Shown: in pieces, positions 48,201-59,207 of the stretch
Position numbering within the stretch: position 1 is the stretch's first letter
How the letters are laid out: each line of letters opens with the position of its first letter
Assembly (NCBI GenBank): GCA_905250125.1
Contig: CAJNOL010000702.1
Span: 46,004 to 110,003 of the forward strand
Reading direction: 5' to 3'
DNA length: 64,000 nt
DNA from: Rotaria sordida
Lineage: Eukaryota; Rotifera; Eurotatoria; Philodinida; Philodinidae
Notes under the pieces: generated by a model
What the model saw: the letters and a program-made list of their open reading frames with translations, nothing else
Database searches by the model: none
What the model was told of the DNA's origin: nothing
Program-made: the position numbers and the translations under genes

Positions 48201-49209
48201 AATTTTAAAATTTCTAAGGTAGATAGATGTTGACGAATAGGTCAAAATTTGTCATAGACTGAAAGTTCCTGGATGCTGTATTCTATGAAATACTGTAATC
48301 ACGACGGTCTTCTTTCATTAGCTTAAGATGGATATCTTTTTATTTTTTGTCTTTCGAATAAAAAATAAAAAACCATAATATCCAAGATACTATAAATAAA
48401 CGCATGCGTTTCTTTTGTAAGAACTACCGAAAATCAGTAGAACAATATAACCCAACCCAAAATAGTATGGGGTATATTTGAAAAAGTATTTGAAGTCGAT
48501 CGGACCTACTAAGTAGGTAAAACGTGAGGGAAGCGTATCCTTAAATGAATTAATGTGTTGAATCAAACTTAAAAATATTTTTATATCATAACAAAAGTGA
48601 AAAGCATAATAACATTGACAATTTCGAAAAGTGAATAAGAAACTATTTCCTATAATTCATTTTATATTCAATTCTTATTTTCGTTAAAGAAAATACTAAA
48701 GACTATGTAGAAAACTTTCTCTATGTAATAGGACACTACCTTAATGGAGAACTATTTTGAAATTTTATTAAATATTCTGTTTGAAATATTTTTGATAAAA
48801 AACAAAGAACATATTTTATTTATCTATAATAATATTTAGATTTTTCTTTAGTCGAAAAAATTTTTCCAAAGATTTTAATGTTATATACTATTTACTACCT
48901 TTGAAATAGGATTAAATGATTTTTCGTTTGTATCTACAAAAAAAAAAAAAAAAGAATATAATTTTGTTTTGATTTATAAAAATGTCAATTAATCTAATCT
49001 TACTTTTATCTTTTTTAAAATTATTATTTTCATCATTAATATTTGGATTCGACGCTTGACAAAGAAAACATTTTAAACGTAATAAATATGGATTGGAGAC
49101 CGATACGGTCTATTATATATCAATATGAAAAATAAAAAAAAATAAATAAATCAATTTCTATTTAAATGACATAAATTACCTGTGTATTTGGTCGTTCTTG
49201 TGAATCCAT
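39214..49209 (-). CDS. FAM193: FAM193 family protein
   Basis: Fifteen minus-strand exons: 49180-49209, 49004-49109, 48899-48933, 47994-48080, 47756-47939, 47649-47697, 47374-47584, 46921-47309, 44711-45174, 42438-43025, 41406-42372, 40570-41333, 39525-40163, 39368-39455 and 39214-39295. They close to 1560 codons. Zinc-like C-x2-C pairs appear early (CFLCQ, YTCPDC, CWCQSC), followed by a helical region with SFHLTWLLYNKHLYEQ. A His-run and Cys-cluster (SCEFCCCESSEG) precede MKERLKLKLTKR and DIDDLVRFIDGN, family landmarks. The C-terminal EVNWITISRKQ and final MDALDKEIEDFKKFCFENV match the human FAM193A ending (MDETEREVEYFKRFCLD). Long Ser, Thr, Gln, Asn and His runs are coded by trinucleotide repeats. 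The exon 7 donor (GTTCGT) is uncertain by a few bases. Molecular function unknown; Drosophila FAM193 has been linked to Hedgehog/GPCR signalling contexts only loosely. Confidence 0.85.
40301..40428. mobile_element. Short foldback element in FAM193 intron 12
   Basis: A 128 nt palindromic unit bounded by CTACAG ... CTGTAG, with arms sharing TACGGTCGTA. It fills a large part of the 406 nt intron 40164-40569. Confidence 0.55.
43224..43531 (+). repeat. Dispersed repeat copy B in FAM193 intron 9
   Basis: Same-orientation match to 1068-1452, with ATTTACTTTTAAT, TTAATGGCTTTCGATAATTT and CATATCCTTAAGG in the same order. Non-coding. Confidence 0.65.
43927..44383. mobile_element. Foldback MITE in FAM193 intron 9
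   Basis: 457 nt, self-complementary throughout. The ends are CAAGGAGGAAACATCGTAC and, reversed, CAAGGGGAAAACATCGTAA. Next come AAAGTACGTAAAGTACTTTA-type palindromes. The inner arms share AATATCAGCTSTATCTGACA and CAATCGYTTGCTGAA. No coding frame survives as a gene. Confidence 0.82.
45840..46160. repeat. Dispersed repeat copy in FAM193 intron 8
   Basis: 45840-45965 matches 48181-48300 in the same order: TCTCAAGA, AAGGTAGATAGAT, TTGACTAGTAG / TTGACGAATAG, CTAGACT / ATAGACT, TTCTATGARATA. A downstream GTAAGATCTGCCAAAA also matches GTAAGAACTACCGAAA near 48416. Non-coding. Confidence 0.6.
48181..48440. repeat. Dispersed repeat copy in FAM193 intron 3
   Basis: Partner of 45840-46160, same orientation. 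The two copies sit in introns 3 and 8 of one gene, roughly 2.3 kb apart. Confidence 0.6.
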
Positions 49210-49971
49210 ATGTTTTTATTTTTATTTTTTTTTTGAATAGAGAAATTTGTAATAAAATAAAACTAATGCTACAACACGAACCCTAAAAGAAAGTAAAATC
49301 CTTGAACAAACATTTATTGTTAAATTTTATTCTAAAGCTTTTTTCTTTATATTTAACATGTTTCGTTCATAAGTCATGCACGTATATAAATGAGAACAGG
49401 ACAAAACCATAATTATAACAATATAACCACCATTGATCAATTTTGACAGATGGCTTTTGTTTTTTTTTATTAGTTGAATATTTAAAAGAAAATTTTATAT
49501 TAAAAATTTCTAAATATCTTTTGATTTTAATGATTTATTCAAAGAAAAAAAATCAAACAAATTGTATATATTGAGGTTAACGAATATTTTTTAATTTGTT
49601 AATAAAATAAACCAATAGGAAACAAGGTTGGATACAACTTGTTTTTTATCTGAATGGGTATTATTGAAACGGATGACTGGTCGAATATTCATAGATAACT
49701 TTGATATTTACGATCAAAAATATATGAGCTTATCCAATTTGTGATTATATTTTTGACTGAAAATATTGAATATATTGATAGAATAACATGAGAATGTTCA
49801 TTGAATATTCAGAATGATAATGCGATTTTAATGTTCTATTTTAATTTTATATCATTATGTTGAAACCATGTGAAATTTTTTATTAAAAAAAAACGAAAAT
49901 TTTTGTTTTCTCTATTGTAGAAAAAAAAGAATTCAATGATGAAAATGTAGTGTTTATAAATCAAAAGACGA
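49210..49971. other. Divergent promoter region between FAM193 and MEGF8-like gene
   Basis: A 762 nt AT-rich spacer between two divergently transcribed genes. A T-rich tract ending CTATTGTAG (49919-49920) lies about 52 nt before the MEGF8-like ATG and may be a 5' UTR or trans-splice acceptor. No other motif is supported. Confidence 0.4.
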
Positions 49972-52900
49972 ATGTGTTATCGTCATTTATTTTTATTATT
50001 TTTCATCAGTTTATCAAATGGTGATCAATGTAAAACAAATAATCAAATTGAGTAAAAATTTTTGATTTTATTTTTGTTGAAAATCGAATTGATGAAAAAT
50101 GTAATTATTCGATATTTATTTTAATAGATTTTTTCAATCAAAATCAGGTCAATGTGTATCCTGTTTATCTCATTGTAATTATCAAACAAATGTATGTTTA
50201 TATGTTAATCAATTACATCGTTTATGTTCATCTATTTATCTTACTCGAAATATCCGAGAATGTGAACAACGATTAACACCAGAAATTGTTCATTCATATT
50301 TACTTTTAAATCAATCGAATACATTTTATGATAATAAAGATAATGATGAACCGGTTAGTCATTGAATTTAAGATTAATTATTATTTGAGAAAAAATTCAA
50401 ATTATTTTTGTTTTTTTTTTCGATATAAAATTTTTATATTAAATTGATCAATGAAGAATTTAAATCAAATTATGAAATGAAAATTACATGATTTTTCATA
50501 TAATGATTTATAATTTTCTTTTTTAAAACCTATTTTTGTTTGTAATCGAGTATTAAGAATATCAATGAGATAAAGACAAAAAAAACCAGCAATAATTTAC
50601 AAAAGAATTTTATCTTATCTTAAAGAAAAAACTGATAATAATAACAATAGTAGTTAAAATACTTTAAATACTTGAGTACAATCATATTCTTCAATAAGTG
50701 GAAAATGATAAAACAATTTATTAGAAGTTTAGATTATCACATTTTCTTTAGGTTAATTCATATGAATTCTTTTATCTTCCATTTTGTGCCATCAATTTAA
50801 TAGCACTATTATGCATGTATGCGTTGTCGTACTTCTTCCATTCTGTAGATAATACGGGTATACAAAGAGACGTTATTTGTTAATGAAAGCTTTGTCGGCA
50901 ATCATGTGATCAAATAAGGAAATGAAAACAAAGAAAAAAGTAATTTCCATAGTGAATTTGCTTAAAACTATGGCAATCTTTTTTTTTTTCCTAGAGATTT
51001 GTTCTAATTGTAATGTCTAATGCATGGAAAAGCGTGCTAATAACTTTCTTAACGAATCCTGTAGAGAAAATAGTTGATGAATCTTTAGCATCTAATGAAT
51101 TTTATTAATTTTCATGGCTTATGCTAAATCACTAGAGACTCTCCCATGCTCTCTTGCATCTTACCGTTGATTGGTTCTTTTACGACCTTTCTTTTTTCTT
51201 TTGTTGACAAAAATAACAGTCAGAAGAATATTGCCTTACAGCACAATAACATCTTAGGGAACTTCATAGAATTTCTATGTGTAGGAATAGAGAAAAAATT
51301 CGAAAATGCTTTAAAAGTTGATCAGTTGATTTGTAATTATTCGTGTTTTTCGATCTGGTAAAATTTTTCAGAATACATCTAAGTTTTTATGATTTTTAAT
51401 CAAGACACATGCTTAAATGTCTGATTTTTTAATCATTTCAATGGCTTTGTTTTTTTCTCTCTTACCTTGTTTATTTATTAATAAAAAAAAAACCCTTCAT
51501 CGGATATACCCGAAGTCATATTTATTAATATCAGATGTTCTGTTTTGTTTTTAATGAATAAAAGTTTTTCAACTAAAGATTTTATTTGAATGAAATAGGT
51601 GTGTTTATTTTGTGGAAATTTAACTCGTGGTCTCCGATGTGAATATTGTCGTTATCGACCAAATGGAAAACAACTTACACATTTAATTGAATTAAAAACA
51701 CCGACAGCAACTTGTTTTGAATGTTCATGTTCTGGACAAACATATGATTGTCGAACAAATAGTAAATTAAATATAAATAAATGAAAAATATTTGAAATAA
51801 ATAAAAAACAAATCTTTTTCTTTTTTTTGTTTTTTTTTTAAAGTAACTGATGGTTGTAAATGTCTTTCACATTTATTGGATTCAAATTTAGTTGATTTAA
51901 ATCTTTATCAATGTCTTTCAAATCGTACATTTAATATAAATAATCAAGAACAAAATCAATGTCGTTCAAGAATTCATCAACCATGTCCAAATTGTAAACG
52001 TGGTTATAATGGTGTTATATCTGATCGTGGTCATCGATGTTATAAGTTTGTTTTTCTTTCTATTTTATAATTTTTTTGTTTTGGTTTTTTTCTATAAAGA
52101 TTATTAGCAACTGATACAACTCAATGTTTTGATTTTGGAAATTCTTTAAAATCATGTTTAAATGGTAATGAAATAATAAGAAGTGATGATAATGGAACAA
52201 TATCATTGGAAATAACTCCAAGTTATCGTAATCTTAATATTCGGTTAGAAAAAAAAATTAAAAAGACAAATAATAAAAAATAAATTATACTTTTTCTTTT
52301 AGAGTTTTAATTGGAATTGAAAATGGTTTTGTTGATGTTATATGTTCAATACGAAATGCTAATTTTATTGTATTAAATGATCATCATGTTTATTATGAAC
52401 ATCAATCATTAACTGACATAGAACCAATTATTCGTGATTATGATTTAACAAATGAAGATTTAAATTTCGGTAATATTTATTTTTATATTATAAAATCGAT
52501 CAGAATTTTTCATGACAACTATCAGAATAATTTTATCGAATTAGATCGAAAGATTAGAATATGAAAAGAAATAATGAAAATTATAAACAATAAAGATCAA
52601 GATTGATATTAGATCAATATGAAATAGATATAAACTGATGAGAATACCAGATCAAAAACTCACTAGCTAATTTATGGATGTACCAATACCTGAAGTGTAG
52701 TTCTAAAAGGTGACATTTCTTAGTTTTGATTGTTCTATTCGAAATAATTATTAGACTACAAAATCTAAAGAAAAAAAGGAAAGAATTTCAGAATTGATCG
52801 GAATTTATGAATTTTAAGACAAAGTTTGACAAATTCTGTAAGTTTCTTTTAATATTCAAAGAAATAAAAGAATAACATCAGATAGAGCATTCAAAATTGG

Positions 52901-55877
52901 ATACGACTGACGAAAACCATGTAATTCTGCTTAGTGAAAATATATATTATCTTTGAATGTGGACAAACCCGTTTTTAGGAACTTTGAGACGAAAATAACT
53001 TATTTGTAGTGCTGAGAACCAACAGATTCATGTCAGTTGTACTCAGCTTTAAATGCTCTATCTGATACTATTTTTTCATTTCTTTGAATGTAAAAAAATG
53101 ATTATATTATTGATTGAATTTTGTCTCAAAACTCGTTTTCTAGGTTCGATGGAGCCTACCGACAGCTTCGGATAGTGTAATCAAAACTGAGTAGAGTCAG
53201 TGCATCTTTAGGCTAATTACAGCTACCTGCTCTTCTGAGACTTGATCTGGTTTCCGTGTACATATAGTATCGACTTCTCAAATCGTCTTTCTAATTTTCT
53301 TTCTCTTCACTGTCTAATAGACAAGATTGCTGAATTTGTATAATTTTATAGCTGAACTCCTTTGTATTCATGTTTTAGTTTTTTTTTTTTGAGTGACTCA
53401 AATACTTCTATGATATTTCCAATTTTATATTTTACAATGAATTGGTCGTAGAAAGGTCTTATAGAAAATTGCAACTAGCAAGTAAAATTCTTTATTTTTT
53501 GGCATAACATTAATATTTTAATAGAAATTTTATACAAGAAATAGAAAAAAAGAAAAAATTTAAAAAATGTAATTTTTTTCTATCTAGTAACTGCGAATGA
53601 TAAATCTTCTAAATATTCGATAGTATTTTTAAGATCATCATAATGTCGTTCATTACGATGATCCACATAATGTTGAATCGCAATTGTTTAAACTTGCTTT
53701 ATTCTTCTTTCTACATCAGCACTAAACGATTTTTATCTTCTTGAAGAAATCTGATTAACGACTAAATATTTAACTAATAAACTTATTTAACGACGATAAA
53801 AACAACTATGAGATGCTAAATAAAATATTAGAATCTGACACTACAAGACAGAGAGAGAGAGAGAAAGAATGAAATATTTATCTTTAGCTTTGATATTAGT
53901 TCATATATCTAGATTAATGAAAAATAGAAACTTTCGCAAATTATTATTCTTGAAAATATTCTGATGGGTCATTTAGTACTTTTCTTTTCATCTTTGGGGA
54001 CATTTTCGCTACTAATTTCTTATATGTATCCTCAAATGACAACTGCTCGCAATAAATAGAAGATCCATTAACTGTTGACATAGACAATGATAACAAACTA
54101 TAAACAAATAGAATTAACACTTACTAAAAATGTCTCATTTTTTTCCATTAGACATGGAATTGGGTCAGTTTGGTTCCAAAAAAAAACACGAATCGATCTC
54201 ATCTCTGTTTTCCGTTGAATATTGTTTTTTTTGTGACCTTTCTAGCGGCACATCTTCCAATGATTATGTTCTCATGTAATAACTACCGCCGGTATATCGA
54301 TCGACATAATGTGTCCTAGACCGGTGGGTTTTTTTTTGAAAGTTTTGTATCATGGCGTATTGTATCAAAATAGGTGGATGTTTTTTAAGTCTGTTAAAGT
54401 TGACAGGGTTGAGTTGCTTTTGATGTACTCTGATAAAGTTGATACGTCTGTACTGGTCATAAAGTCCAAATTGGCTTCAGTTATAAAATAAATTTTTATT
54501 ACAGATGGCGCTGCACCAATTTTTTAATAGTAATATATATTCTGAAACTGTTGTCTTTTCGATTAATTTGAATTCTTTCCGATAAATAATTCCAATTTGG
54601 ATAGAAAACATTCTCGGCAATTATTTATAGATGGAAATGAAAGTCTTAACCGCTATCACCGATTCTTATGAATCCCGTGGTTAGAGCTCATGGGATTCAA
54701 GAATTTTTGGATCCAGATCAGATCGATAAAAATTGTTAGATTCGGTTCAAATTGATTCAGTTTTTATGGATAGATCTCATGGGATCCAAGAATTTCTGAA
54801 TCCGGACCTGGTCGGGTCTAGATGGAACCTGATGGGCTCTACCAGTAGTAACGCGAATAAACGTACGATATGGTTTGAAAACCTTGTTTTTTATTTTTTA
54901 ATAAAATAGGAATTCTTTATTCTGATCCATCTGATATAATTATTCTTCGAAATTTATCATCTCGTCATCGTTTAACATTATTAATATCTCCAGCAGATAT
55001 TGATTTTACACAAGAAAATCTTCATTGTTTATTAGTTGATCAACCAATATCACGTATACGTTTACCAGATTTAATTGATCCTCAATTACAATCACAATCT
55101 ATATCATTTTCACTTTCGGATTATCGAGGTATACATTTAACAACAGGTTCATCATTAATATCATCAAAAACAAATGGTTTTATTAAAATTTATCAAACAA
55201 GAATGAATATAGATTTATTCGTTTTTTTCAGTGTATTTTTTTCTTCATTTTTTCTTTTTCTATCAATTGGAATTTGTTTTTGGAAAGTTAAATTTGCATA
55301 TGAAATTCATCGTAGACGAAGAACACTTAAACATGAATATCATAAACGTATGGCAAGACCATTTGCTAAAATTCAATTATTTATTAAACCATCAACAATA
55401 ATATCCAATGATGAAGATAATTCTCAACAGGTTTTACTTTTTTCTTTAATATTTTCATTAATTTAAAAATTATTTTTTTTTAGCTTACTTTTCCAGTAGC
55501 ATCATCATCTGTAGATATTCCATTATTACTTCCATCAACTCGTACAGATATTGATTATTCATCACATGTTGTATCTGTTGAACCACTTCGAGATCAAAAT
55601 ACTTGTTATACAACATTACTTTTTCATTTACCAGGAGATCTTTCAACACAATATCGTCTATGTGCTGGTACAACACTTGCACAATTACCATCAGATTATG
55701 CTAATGCACTTTCAAATGCAAGAATTGAAGCTGAATTACAAAAACGAAATAAAAGACGAAAAAAATATAATGGACGAAATGTTCATCAACGGAAAGTTGT
55801 TGTTAAAAAGACAACAACAAATACTAGACAACAACAACATCAACAACTTAGAAGAAAACAACATAATCCTCATCAGC

Positions 55878-55917
<40 letters not shown>

Positions 55918-55948
55918 GCAGCAGCCAAGAACAACACTTGGACCTTAA
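49972..55948 (+). CDS. Short MEGF8/attractin-like type I membrane receptor
   Basis: Eight exons: 49972-50051, 50128-50353, 51599-51761, 51844-52045, 52100-52243, 52303-52469, 54910-55430 and 55484-55948 (655 residues). The start encodes a clear signal peptide (MCYRHLFLLFFISLSNG). Cys-rich PSI-like and laminin-EGF-like segments follow (QCVSCLSHCNY; VCLFCGNLTRGLRCEYC; CPNCKRGYNG), then a beta-rich region. The transmembrane and juxtamembrane block VFFSVFFSSFFLFLSIGICF, WKVK and RMARPFAKI (about 432-480) is near-identical to MEGF8 (VFFSVFFSCFFLFLSL; MASRPFAKV). The tail has VEPLRD then TLLFHLP and C-A-G-T-T-L, as in MEGF8, then a 17-Gln run. Human MEGF8 is about 2,800 residues; the CUB, kelch and most EGF modules are absent here. 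MEGF8 works with MOSMO and MGRN1 to downregulate Smoothened (recalled). Introns 2 and 6 (1.2 and 2.4 kb) carry repeats. Confidence 0.8.
52854..53090. mobile_element. Foldback element in MEGF8-like intron 6
   Basis: Arms: ATTCAAAGAAATAAAAGAAT then CATCAGATAGAGCATTCAAA on the left, and the complement of ACATTCAAAGAAATGAAAAA then TATCAGATAGAGCATTTAAA on the right. About 237 nt in all, with no coding frame. Confidence 0.65.
54309..54491 (+). other. Orphan open frame with atypical codon use in intron 6
   Basis: A 60-codon frame with ATG and stop encodes a hydrophobic/charged peptide containing FFKSVKVDRVELLLMYS then DKVDTSVLVIKSKLASVIK. It uses TTG, GTT, GTC, CTG and AAG freely, unlike neighbouring genes, which favour TTA and AAA. 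The surrounding DNA (about 54240-54510) is less AT-rich. Likely a fragment of an inserted element; no family recognised. Confidence 0.35.
54681..54870 (+). repeat. Tandem duplication with 89 nt unit
   Basis: Two copies marked AGAGCTCATGGGATTCAAGA and AGATCTCATGGGATCCAAGA, each followed by ATTTYTGRATCCRGA and GATCG / GGTCGG. It lies in intron 6 just before the 54910 exon. Confidence 0.7.
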
Positions 55949-56796
55949 GAAGCTCGTTGTTGAGTCAGATGTGTACGCGCGCTTGTTTGTGTGTGTTTGT
56001 TTGTAGTCTCACTAATTTTATGTTATCTTATTTTGTATATTAAATTCTGCGAAATCAGGCATTTTAGAATTATCATTGGTAAAGTATTTGAAAATGATAC
56101 ATATTCTAGATAAAATTTCATTTAATTAGTGGATTAATTATTTGATAAAATTTTCATTTATATCTTCAAGAAATTTCTTAGTTTGTTTATTTATTTAGTT
56201 AACTATTATACATTATTTCAATAATTAGTCAGGTAATTAGATTTTATTAACTAATATTATATTAATTGATCTATTTTATGTAAGATTCTATTAGACATAT
56301 AAATTATTTAAGAATAAATTCAAAAATGATAATATATATTTCAAATATTTTTGCTTGTTAAAACTAATAATAAATATTTCGATCTTTCAAAATTAACTAA
56401 ACCTCAATTATCTATTATTATTTCTTTTGGATAGTAATAGTCATATGAAATAAAATTTAATTACAATAGAAATTATATTTCTACAAATAGATATGATCGT
56501 GTTTTATATATATATAGAATGAAAGGTTTTTATTAAAATCGAAACAAATATTGAAGAATATTATTTGCTAAATAGTGTAAACTAAATGATTTCATCAAGA
56601 TTTAAATGTTTGTTATATGAAAATAAAAAAATTCAAACTAAATACGCTATAGAATGAAACAACAACAAAAATGAAAGATTATGGAAGAACTGATTCAAAT
56701 AAATTCTATTAACCAGTCATGAACTTGTTAATTATTGACTTTGAAATGTAATCCTTTTTTTAGCAAGAATACATGAATTACGATCTAAGATTTATA

Positions 56797-57472
56797 CACT
56801 ACTGCTCAAAATTATAAGAACAACATATTTTTTATTGTTTTCTATTACGCTAAGTGCCTAGCTAAAATGCACTTAGTGATGTGAATAGTCAATCAAGCTC
56901 TCTCTATCTAAAGCATCCTATACAAAATTCCATAAATACATTATCAGAGAAAGATTTCTAAAAACAACAAAACAACCGCATTTTTCTAGGTACTTAAAGA
57001 TTTTGCGAACATTGATTTTCAATGATGCCATGTTATAGAGAATAAAATTCTGAAGAAAATGAATGCTCGCCCCGTTTTTACCATCTTCCCTTAAAAAATA
57101 ATGACCACTATAAAAATTTTTAAAATGTGGTTTTTTTGTTGGTCGATTTTCAGATAAATTTCATTTTTTTGATTATAACTTTTTAAGGCAAAGTGGTAAA
57201 AAAAATGTAGGAAGCACTCATTTTCTTCAAAATTTTATGTCCTATAAGATGGCATCATTGAAAAATCAATTTCCGCGAAAGCTTCAAGTGCTTAAAAAAT
57301 TCGGTTTTTTTGAAATTTTTCTCTGATAATGTACTGATAGAATCTGGTATAGGATGTTTTAGATTGAAAGTTTGATTGACTATTCATATATCACTAGGTG
57401 CATTTGAGTTAGACATTTAGTGTGATAGAAAAAAGTTAACAATACGTTGTTCTTATAATTTGAGCAGAACTG
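56797..57472. mobile_element. Tc1/mariner-type foldback MITE with TA duplication
   Basis: 676 nt with ends CACTACTGCTCAAAATTATA and, reversed, CAGTTCTGCTCAAATTATAA, flanked by TA at 56795-56796 and 57473-57474. The two halves are diverged inverted copies, sharing CATTATCAGAG, TTCAATGATGCCAT and AAAATGAATGCTC / AAAATGAGTGCTT. No transposase frame. Confidence 0.88.
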
Positions 57473-58629
57473 TAGAAGGAAGAATGAATTAGTCGTACAC
57501 AAATCCGAGGACAATCTCATTTAATTAAAAAAACTCAAATCATCACTATAGACTACAGATGTTCTTTGTAGTATGAATCGTATTTATAGACAATTTATGT
57601 CACATTCCTAGATTTTCTATAGATGCTATGTCAAAGGACAAGTCTTGATTATTATTTTGTAAGATATTATCTAAAGGAGTGTTGACGTATAGAATAGAAA
57701 ACTTTGAAGGTTTTTTCTTCTCTTGAATTATAACCTTTTCATAGTCTTAAGATGTTTGTCACAACCTGTGAAATAGTTTTAGATTAAGATACATGTTTCT
57801 TGTTGTAGTTTCACACTCCCTGTAACATAATTAAAGTAAAATCTTTTTTTTGTATCATAAAATCTAGTAACTTACAAATTGAAAGACACGTTTCTAATTG
57901 TTATCATTGATAATATAAACAATTTTATCATGTAGAAAATGCGTTGACAGTACCGTTTGTCTTTTTTTTCAAATAATAAATGACATAGATTAGATATTTG
58001 TTCTTATTTCTTATGAATTCACAAGACACTTTTTTATCAATGATATAGATATATAGTAAAACTTCTCTATGTGACCCATTCCTTATTCTGAACAGTGGAC
58101 GCTTATTTCTAATTCCATAAACAATGACAACTTCTGTAATGTGAGCAACATAGATTCTATCATTTATGAGCAAAGCAAGAAAAAAATTATGTTATGTGTA
58201 TTACGTTATGATAAACAATCATGGGACGCATAGAAAAACAAGATGGACTACCCGTGGATATTTAAAAGAAAAAAAAACCAATATTAGACAACAGAAACAG
58301 TGCTTGATGTAACATCGTTTCATTTTTGTGTTAACAGCTAGTAATATTAGATCGTGTCAACACTAGTTGATTTAATTATTTGCTAGAAAGAAGACAAAGA
58401 TCACTTGGTGCAGTCGACAAGCCATTGCAACTGAATACGTATAAGTTACAAAAAAAAAAAAAAGAGAAACTAAAAATCTTTCAATAATAAGCATTTCCAT
58501 AAAGTGAACACTTTCAACTGGTCTTGATGATGCCCATATTAAAGAAGTTTTATTATATACAAAAATATTAGAGTATTATTTACTATATTCATCATGATAT
58601 GAACTATTATTATCTAAAAAATAGATGTG

Positions 58630-58645
58630 CTGTTTTTTTTTGTAG
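58630..58645 (+). promoter_or_regulatory. Candidate trans-splice acceptor upstream of ATG12
   Basis: The tract TGTTTTTTTTTGTAG ends 10 nt before the ATG at 58656. The spacer is ATTATAAATA. Confidence 0.55.
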
Positions 58646-58655
58646 ATTATAAATA

Positions 58656-59054
58656 ATGTCAACGGTTGAAGGTAATGAAAATGAATTTTCTTCTGCAGAT
58701 GCTTTAAATTCTGCAGTGAATAAAGATGATGGAGATACTAATTCGCTACGTTTTGGTCCAAGTAATGATTCTGAAGGTGGTTCAAAGGTTGTTTTTCTTC
58801 TTAAAGCAGCAGGTGGTGCACCAATATTAAAAAAGAAAAAATGGGCATTACCAAGAACAAAAACAATTGGTCATATTGTTGAATTTTTAAAAAAATATAT
58901 GCATCTTGATACTCAACAACAACAACAACTTTTTCTTTATGTTAATCAAGCATTTTCACCAGCACTTGATACAACAATTGGATCAGTTAATGATTGTTTC
59001 AGTAGTGAAGGAACACTTGTATTACATTATGCATTAACTGAAGCATGGGGATAA
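58656..59054 (+). CDS. ATG12: Ubiquitin-like autophagy protein ATG12
   Basis: A single exon of 132 residues. ATG12 is conjugated by ATG7 and ATG10 to ATG5, and the conjugate with ATG16 acts as the E3 for ATG8 lipidation. The N-terminal 40 residues are acidic and disordered. The ubiquitin fold follows: VVFLLKAAGGAPILKKKKWA and RTKTIGHIVEFLKKY match human [20 protein letters not shown] and RTRTIQGLIDFIKKF. LFLYVNQAFSP and SEGTLVLHYALTEAWG match the C-terminal core. The chain ends in the essential Trp-Gly without extra residues, so no proteolytic processing is needed. A short Gln run (about 90-95) is an insertion. It has a TGTAG acceptor 10 nt upstream, and a NUDT7-like gene starts about 150 nt downstream on the same strand. 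Confidence 0.95.
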   Translation: MSTVEGNENEFSSADALNSAVNKDDGDTNSLRFGPSNDSEGGSKVVFLLKAAGGAPILKKKKWALPRTKTIGHIVEFLKKYMHLDTQQQQQLFLYVNQAFSPALDTTIGSVNDCFSSEGTLVLHYALTEAWG

Positions 59055-59189
59055 AAAGAAAAACTTTATTATTTATGTAAATCTTTTTTTTTTTATTGTT
59101 TAATGTACAGAATAAATAAACGAGAAAATCATTTAAAATATCTTTGTTCAATGATAAATCAGTCATATATAAAAAGTTTATTTCTAACA

Positions 59190-59203
59190 AATATATATTG
59201 TAG
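59190..59203 (+). promoter_or_regulatory. Candidate trans-splice acceptor upstream of NUDT7-like gene
   Basis: ATATATATTGTAG ends 4 nt before the ATG at 59208. It lies only about 149 nt after the ATG12 stop codon. Confidence 0.55.
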
Positions 59204-59207
59204 ATTG

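Larger units (their letters stand above)
55949..58655. other. Gene-poor spacer
   Basis: 2.7 kb of AT-rich DNA between the MEGF8-like gene and ATG12. It contains the MITE at 56797-57472. The only other long frame (57928-58173, minus) shows no coding signature. The ATG12 promoter must lie at its right end. Confidence 0.5.
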
